Positions 7,148-10,159 of a stretch of DNA of 10,159 bases are shown piece by piece. The position numbers were made by a program, and so were the translations under genes. The stretch comes from Clostridia bacterium (lineage in GTDB: Bacteria; Bacillota; Clostridia; Christensenellales; Borkfalkiaceae). The stretch spans positions 1 to 10,159 of the forward strand of contig CAAGAU010000024.1 of NCBI GenBank assembly GCA_900767885.1, written 5' to 3'. How positions within the stretch are numbered: the stretch's first letter is position 1; each line of letters starts with the position of its first letter. The notes beneath the pieces are model-generated. The model was not told where the DNA came from. It saw only the letters and a list, made by a program, of their open reading frames with translations, and did no database searches.

Positions 7148-7164
7148 AAAATTTTAAATTTTTT
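7146..7164. repeat. A/T-rich inverted repeat upstream of the transporter promoter
   Basis: AAAAAATTT and AAATTTTTT (9 bases each) flank a single T. It lies 21 bases upstream of the -35 hexamer at 7186. This position and composition would suit an UP-element-like A-tract enhancer or a bidirectional stop signal between the divergent operons. Function is inferred from position only. Confidence 0.35.
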
Positions 7165-7185
7165 CTCAAAACCCCTTTAAAACGC

Positions 7186-7214
7186 TTTACAACTTTAGCC
7201 GAATAAAGTATAAT
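7186..7214 (+). promoter_or_regulatory. Promoter of the amino-acid transporter operon
   Basis: TTTACA (7186-7191), a 17-base spacer and a perfect TATAAT (7209-7214) give a strong sigma-A-type promoter. Predicted start is near 7221, leaving a leader of about 50 bases. That is too short for a T-box or a typical amino-acid riboswitch. Confidence 0.72.
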
Positions 7215-7254
7215 ATGCTCGTTATTTCACTTTATCGCATTAAAGCGTTAAAGC

Positions 7255-7260
7255 AAGGAG
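7255..7260 (+). promoter_or_regulatory. Ribosome-binding site of the amino-acid binding protein
   Basis: AAGGAG followed by a 10-base A/T spacer and the ATG at 7271. It fixes the start of the binding-protein gene and hence shows that the permuted protein begins with an authentic lipoprotein signal. Confidence 0.75.
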
Positions 7261-7270
7261 ATTAAAATTT

Positions 7271-8110
7271 ATGAAAAAATTACTCACCGCTTTTACTTCA
7301 TTATTATTATGTATAACCTGCGCCGCAACGATTACGGGTTGTTCAAATAACGAAAACAAACTCGCCATGGGCAAAGAGTGTATGACTTACGATTCTCAAC
7401 TCGACGCGCTTAAAAATCTTAACGAAAAGACCGTGGACGCCGCCGTTATAGATTCGGTTATGGCAGGGTATTACGTAAACAATGGTTCTTTCGTCGGCAA
7501 ACTCGCCATTAAAGATTTCGACCTTGTAACCGAGCAGTACGGAATCGCCGCCAAAAAAGGCAACGACGCGCTCGTTTCTAAAATCAACGACGCGCTTATC
7601 GCTTTGGCAGATACCGATTACGCCGCAACCGCCGAAAAATACGGTCTTGCAAGCGAAAAACTCATAACCGCGCAAACGGCAAACGACAAAGCAAACGCAA
7701 CCGACGACTCCTGGCAAAAGGTCGCCGACAGAAAAAAAGTAGTTATAGGCTACACTCTTTTCGCGCCTATCGCCTACGACGATAACGGTCTTACGGGTTT
7801 TGATATAGACCTTGCCAAGGCGGTTTTCAAATATCTCGATAAAAACATAAAATGTGAGTTTCAACTTATCAAATGGGAACAAAAAGAGGCCGCGCTTGAA
7901 AACGGTACTATCGACCTCGTATGGAACGGACTTACGATAACCGACGAAAGACTTGCACAAATGAGCATATCTCTGCCCTACCTCCGCAATAAGCAAGTAG
8001 TGGTTGTAAGAAAAGACGACGAAAACAAATATTCCGATAAAAAGTCGCTTGATAACGCGATTATCGGCGTAGAGAAAGGATCGGCGGGAGAATCCGCCGT
8101 ACAGGGCTGA
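7271..8110 (+). CDS. Amino-acid ABC transporter binding lipoprotein, circularly permuted
   Basis: Extracytoplasmic receptor of the polar amino-acid (SBP_bac_3) family, 279 residues, with a lipobox ITGC (lipidated Cys24). The order of the halves is reversed relative to the family. Residues about 37-130 match the usual C-terminal half: MTYDSQLDALKNL (38-50), VDAAVIDSVMAGYYV (55-69), EQYGIAAKKGND (88-99), then the terminal AEKYGL region. Residues about 131-148 are a polar linker. Residues about 148-277 match the usual N-terminal half: WQKVADRKKVVIGYT, LTGFDIDLAKAV (174-185), LVWNGLTITDERLAQM (216-231), YLRNKQVVVVRKDD and IGVEKGSAGESAV (265-277) at the end. The usual ligand-contact positions are present: Arg227 (carboxylate) and Asp61 (amino group), with the KGSAGE turn. 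Substrate cannot be read from the sequence. First gene of the operon; the permease ATG follows the stop after one base. Confidence 0.9.
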   Translation: MKKLLTAFTSLLLCITCAATITGCSNNENKLAMGKECMTYDSQLDALKNLNEKTVDAAVIDSVMAGYYVNNGSFVGKLAIKDFDLVTEQYGIAAKKGNDALVSKINDALIALADTDYAATAEKYGLASEKLITAQTANDKANATDDSWQKVADRKKVVIGYTLFAPIAYDDNGLTGFDIDLAKAVFKYLDKNIKCEFQLIKWEQKEAALENGTIDLVWNGLTITDERLAQMSISLPYLRNKQVVVVRKDDENKYSDKKSLDNAIIGVEKGSAGESAVQG

Positions 8111-8111
8111 A

Positions 8112-8798
8112 ATGGAAAATTTCGCTTATATAATGCAAAGGCTGCTCGAAGGTTTCGGGCAGACCGTTTTGCTTTTTACGATAACGATAATATTCAGTTT
8201 GCCGCTGGGCGTGTTACTTGCGCTCGGCGCGTTATCCTCTTTTAAACCGCTTAAATACTTAGTAAAGTGCCTTGTCTGGGTTATCAGAGGAACGCCGCTG
8301 ATACTGCAAATAATGTTTATTCAGGCACTACCCAACACTATATTCAAAGTGGGACTTGCGCAAATTTCTTCCGCGCTCAACTGCAAGGTGCGCGACGTGC
8401 AATTTATCTTCGTCGCGATAGCGTTTATCATCAATTACGCCTGTTATTTTTCGGAGATTTTCCGCGCCGGCATCGAGAGCATACCCAAGGGACAAACCGA
8501 GGCGGGCAAAGTTTTAGGGCTTACGCAAAGGCAGATTTTTACCAAAATAATACTTATGCAAGTTGTAAAACGCACCGTTCCGCCCGTCGGAAACGAGATA
8601 ATCACGCTTGTAAAGGACACCGCCCTTGCCTCGGTTGCGGGCGTTATCGACCTTTACAACGCCGCCGCGAGCGCGGTGAATAAGTTGGTAATTTTAACGC
8701 CGTTTGTGTACGCCGCCGTGTTTTATCTTATTTTTAACGGCGTACTTACTTTGATTTTAAGCAAAATCGAAAAGAAACTCAATTATTACAAGGTATAA
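8112..8798 (+). CDS. Amino-acid ABC transporter permease (HisM/GlnP family)
   Basis: Integral membrane subunit of 228 residues, typical length for the polar amino-acid permeases. It has a first TM helix (about 15-41) beginning in the QTVLLF stretch, the family motif RGTPLILQ (59-66), a middle TM helix (about 97-114), the EAA coupling loop EAGKVLGLTQRQIF (130-143) that contacts the ATPase, and KDTALASV (168-175). It probably acts as a homodimer, since only one permease gene is present. It starts one base after the binding-protein stop with only a weak AGGG ribosome-binding site, so translation is likely coupled. Unlike its binding protein, it keeps the normal motif order. Confidence 0.95.
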   Translation: MENFAYIMQRLLEGFGQTVLLFTITIIFSLPLGVLLALGALSSFKPLKYLVKCLVWVIRGTPLILQIMFIQALPNTIFKVGLAQISSALNCKVRDVQFIFVAIAFIINYACYFSEIFRAGIESIPKGQTEAGKVLGLTQRQIFTKIILMQVVKRTVPPVGNEIITLVKDTALASVAGVIDLYNAAASAVNKLVILTPFVYAAVFYLIFNGVLTLILSKIEKKLNYYKV

Positions 8799-8799
8799 A

Positions 8800-9579
8800 A
8801 TGTCGGTTATCGAAGTTAAAAATTTAAGAAAGAAATTCGGCGAGCAAGAGGTGCTTAAAGGCATAAATTTCAGCCTTGAAAAAGGCGAAGTTTTATCTGT
8901 CATAGGCTCGTCCGGCAACGGAAAAACCACCCTTTTACGCTGTCTGACGATGCTTGAAACCGCCGACGAGGGCGAAATTTTCGTAAACGGCGAAAAGACT
9001 TTCGACGGCAAGGAAAAACTTACCGAAAAGCAGTTGAGAGATAAGCGCAGACCGTTCGGACTTGTTTTTCAGTCTTTCAACTTATTTCCGCAGTACACCG
9101 CGCTCGATAACGTAAAACTCGCGCTTGCGACCGCAGAAAAAAATAAAGCCAAAGCAAAGTTGCCGCATTTGTCGGAAGAAGAGATAACCGCCTTATGCGA
9201 TGGGTTATTAAAAAAAGTAGGGCTTGGGGAAAAGATGAAAAACTACCCTTGCGAACTTTCCGGCGGACAACAACAAAGGGTGGCGATAGCGCGCGCAATG
9301 GCACTTAAACCGCAGGTTTTATGCTTTGACGAACCTACTTCCGCACTCGACCCCGAACTTACGGGCGAAGTGCTTAAAGTCATTAAAGACCTTAAAAACG
9401 ATTCGGATATAACCATGATTATCGTTACGCACGAAATGCAGTTTGCAAAAAACGTTTCGGACAAGATAGCGTTTATGTCCGACGGAAAAATCGAGGAATA
9501 CGGCTCGCCCGAACAGGTGTTCGGTTCGCCGAAAAGCAAACTAACCGAGGCGTTTTTACAAAATTACTTAAAGGGGTAA
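8800..9579 (+). CDS. Amino-acid ABC transporter ATP-binding protein (GlnQ/HisP family)
   Basis: Cytoplasmic ATPase of 259 residues that powers the importer. Walker A is GSSGNGKTT (36-44), slightly unlike the usual GPSGSGKST but with the essential Gly-Lys-Thr intact. Other motifs: Q-loop Gln91 (LVFQSFNLFPQYTALDN, typical of the amino-acid subfamily), signature LSGGQQQR (153-160), Walker B VLCFDE (173-178), D-loop SALD, and switch His211 (VTHEMQFA). A lysine-rich segment (about 111-130) in the helical region is somewhat longer than in close relatives. It begins one base after the permease stop (TAA A ATG). Family length is usually 240-255, so it is only slightly long. Confidence 0.96.
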   Translation: MSVIEVKNLRKKFGEQEVLKGINFSLEKGEVLSVIGSSGNGKTTLLRCLTMLETADEGEIFVNGEKTFDGKEKLTEKQLRDKRRPFGLVFQSFNLFPQYTALDNVKLALATAEKNKAKAKLPHLSEEEITALCDGLLKKVGLGEKMKNYPCELSGGQQQRVAIARAMALKPQVLCFDEPTSALDPELTGEVLKVIKDLKNDSDITMIIVTHEMQFAKNVSDKIAFMSDGKIEEYGSPEQVFGSPKSKLTEAFLQNYLKG

Positions 9580-9584
9580 AATAA

Positions 9585-9848
9585 ATGAATGCAAACGAAA
9601 ACGTAAACGAATTTTATAGTGCGGTTTTAAAACTTAAAACGATAGAAGATTGTCAGGACTTTTTCGCCGACTTATGCACTTATAAAGAGGTCGAACAAAT
9701 GGCTCAGCGCATAATCGCGGCAAAACTCTTATTAGAGGGCAAGACTTACGAGGAGATAGTTAAGCAAACGGATATCTCGTCCGCCACGCTATCACGCGTA
9801 TCCAAGTGCGTAAAATACGGCAAAGGGTACGTTAAAGTATTAAAGTAA
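9585..9848 (+). CDS. yerC: YerC/YecD-family TrpR-related DNA-binding protein
   Basis: Small helical protein of 87 residues. The N-terminal helices (EFYSAVLKLKTIEDCQDFF) and CTYKEVEQMAQRIIAAKLLL (31-50) are followed by a helix-turn-helix in about 54-80 with the family signature ISSATLSRVSKCVKYG (64-79). The same fold and signature are found in B. subtilis YerC and, more distantly, in the tryptophan repressor TrpR. It is slightly shorter than YerC (about 100). A strong AAAGGGG ribosome-binding site lies inside the end of the ATPase gene, 5 bp upstream, so it is the fourth gene of the operon. Its role is not established; local control of this transporter is an inference from position. Confidence 0.88.
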   Translation: MNANENVNEFYSAVLKLKTIEDCQDFFADLCTYKEVEQMAQRIIAAKLLLEGKTYEEIVKQTDISSATLSRVSKCVKYGKGYVKVLK

Positions 9849-9868
9849 GGCGTTTTTTATCCCCTATC

Positions 9869-9946
9869 GGCACTTCGTGCCACTCTCCCCGCGGAGCACG
9901 CCCCTTTTGTCGCTGTTGCGACACTTTCCCCGTTTCATCGGGGAAA
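9869..9946. repeat. Modular palindromic repeat, three hairpins in 78 bp
   Basis: Three perfect hairpins follow one another: GGCAC/GTGCC with a TTC loop (9869-9881), TGTCGC/GCGACA with a TGTT loop (9908-9923), and TTTCCCCG/CGGGGAAA with a 6-base loop (9925-9946). The first two are each followed by a related CACTcTCCCC / CACTtTCCCC word (9881-9890 and 9921-9930), so the unit looks duplicated. None is followed by a T-tract on either strand, so they are not intrinsic terminators. They resemble the dispersed intergenic palindromes common in uncultured Clostridia. Confidence 0.5.
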
Positions 9947-9968
9947 TCTACCCCGAAGAAGGAAGCGA

Positions 9969-10094
9969 ATTACTGTCTTTGCGAGCCGAAGGCGCGGCAA
10001 TCCCCCTGCAACCGATAAAGCAGTAATACAGTCGTGTCAGCTCTAATTGCGCCTTTAAAAAAGGCGCAGCGAAAATCCGAAGGGGGACAACTGT
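9969..10094. repeat. Nested palindromic element, two stem structures
   Basis: ATTACTG (9969-9975) pairs with CAGTAAT (10021-10027), extended by CTTT/AAAG with a one-base bulge. It encloses a TTGCGAGCCGAAGG..GGCAATCC segment that is reminiscent of widespread intergenic repeats. Immediately after, ACAGTCGTGTC (10028-10038) pairs imperfectly with GACAACTGT (10086-10094) and encloses a strong hairpin GCGCCTTT/AAAGGCGC with an AAA loop (10049-10067). TCCCCC (10001-10006) can also pair with GGGGGA (10082-10087). It looks like a miniature repeat element, but only one copy is visible here. Confidence 0.45.
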
Positions 10095-10104
10095 TTCCCG
10101 TCAA

Positions 10105-10149
10105 TGCCGAGCGGGCAAACTTGCTTGCAAGGGTTTGCGAGCGACGGTA
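10105..10149. repeat. Long imperfect hairpin at the right end
   Basis: GCAAACTTGC (10115-10124) pairs with GCAAGGGTTTGC (10127-10138) with a two-base bulge, and TGCCG (10105-10109) pairs with CGGTA (10145-10149, one G-T pair) outside it. It continues the palindromic mosaic up to the window edge. No coding sequence is seen in 9849-10159. Confidence 0.4.
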
Positions 10150-10159
10150 TTCATAAGGC

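Noticed and set aside
7186..7191. TTTACA upstream of the amino-acid operon as a Pho box half-site.
   Set aside because: It is a single hexamer at the exact -35 position with a 17-bp spacer to TATAAT and has no periodic partners. It is simply the -35 element.
7215..7270. A riboswitch or T-box in the leader of the amino-acid transporter operon.
   Set aside because: The predicted leader is only about 50 bases and has just a trivial CGC/GCG hairpin; no T-box or known aptamer core is seen.
7271..8110. The amino-acid binding protein as a truncated or decayed gene, because it ends at the middle of the family (IGVEKGSAGES) and begins with an unfamiliar N-terminus.
   Set aside because: The apparently missing second half is present at residues 38-130, in frame and behind a proper signal peptide. 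The protein is complete but reordered.
9849..10159. A CRISPR array in the repetitive right end.
   Set aside because: The repeats are different palindromes without a constant repeat unit or regularly sized spacers, and no cas genes are present.

Overview
The window carries two complete ABC-transporter operons that diverge from a shared 462-bp intergenic region (6809-7270). The two substrate-binding proteins that flank this region both appear to be circular permutations of their families: the conserved second half of the protein follows the lipoprotein signal, and the conserved first half comes last. This is the main observation here. I do not recall natural permutations being described for either family.

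Layout. 1-286: AT-rich region with no recognised gene, containing a strong sigma-A-type promoter that reads leftwards out of the window. 287-6808 (minus strand, transcribed right to left): a complete Pho/Pst cluster in the order pstS (permuted), pstC-pstA (one fused gene), pstB, phoU, phoP/phoB-type regulator, phoR. Most junctions are tight: TAATG between pstS and pstCA, a 17-bp overlap between pstCA and pstB, and ATGA between the regulator and phoR. 6809-7270: divergent control region with five PhoP-box-like direct repeats and a TATAAT box for pstS, a consensus promoter (TTTACA, 17 bp, TATAAT) for the right-hand operon, and some hairpins between them. 7271-9848 (plus strand): a polar amino-acid ABC transporter consisting of binding protein (permuted), permease and ATPase, spaced by 1 bp each, followed after 5 bp by a small YerC/TrpR-family regulator. 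9849-10159: no gene seen, but a dense mosaic of short palindromes resembling dispersed intergenic repeats.

How it works together. PhoR senses phosphate status at the membrane with Pst and PhoU and phosphorylates the response regulator. The regulator should bind the repeats upstream of pstS and drive the whole cluster. PstS captures phosphate, the fused PstCA forms the channel and PstB powers it. The right-hand operon is an independent amino-acid importer; the YerC/TrpR-like protein at its end may be its regulator.

Organism. Cys-anchored (lipobox) binding proteins, B. subtilis-style PhoP-box repeats, YerC, Shine-Dalgarno sequences of the AAGGAG type and AT-rich intergenic DNA point to a Gram-positive Bacillota/Clostridia-type bacterium. 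The style resembles uncultured gut Clostridia such as Christensenellales, but that narrower placement is a guess.
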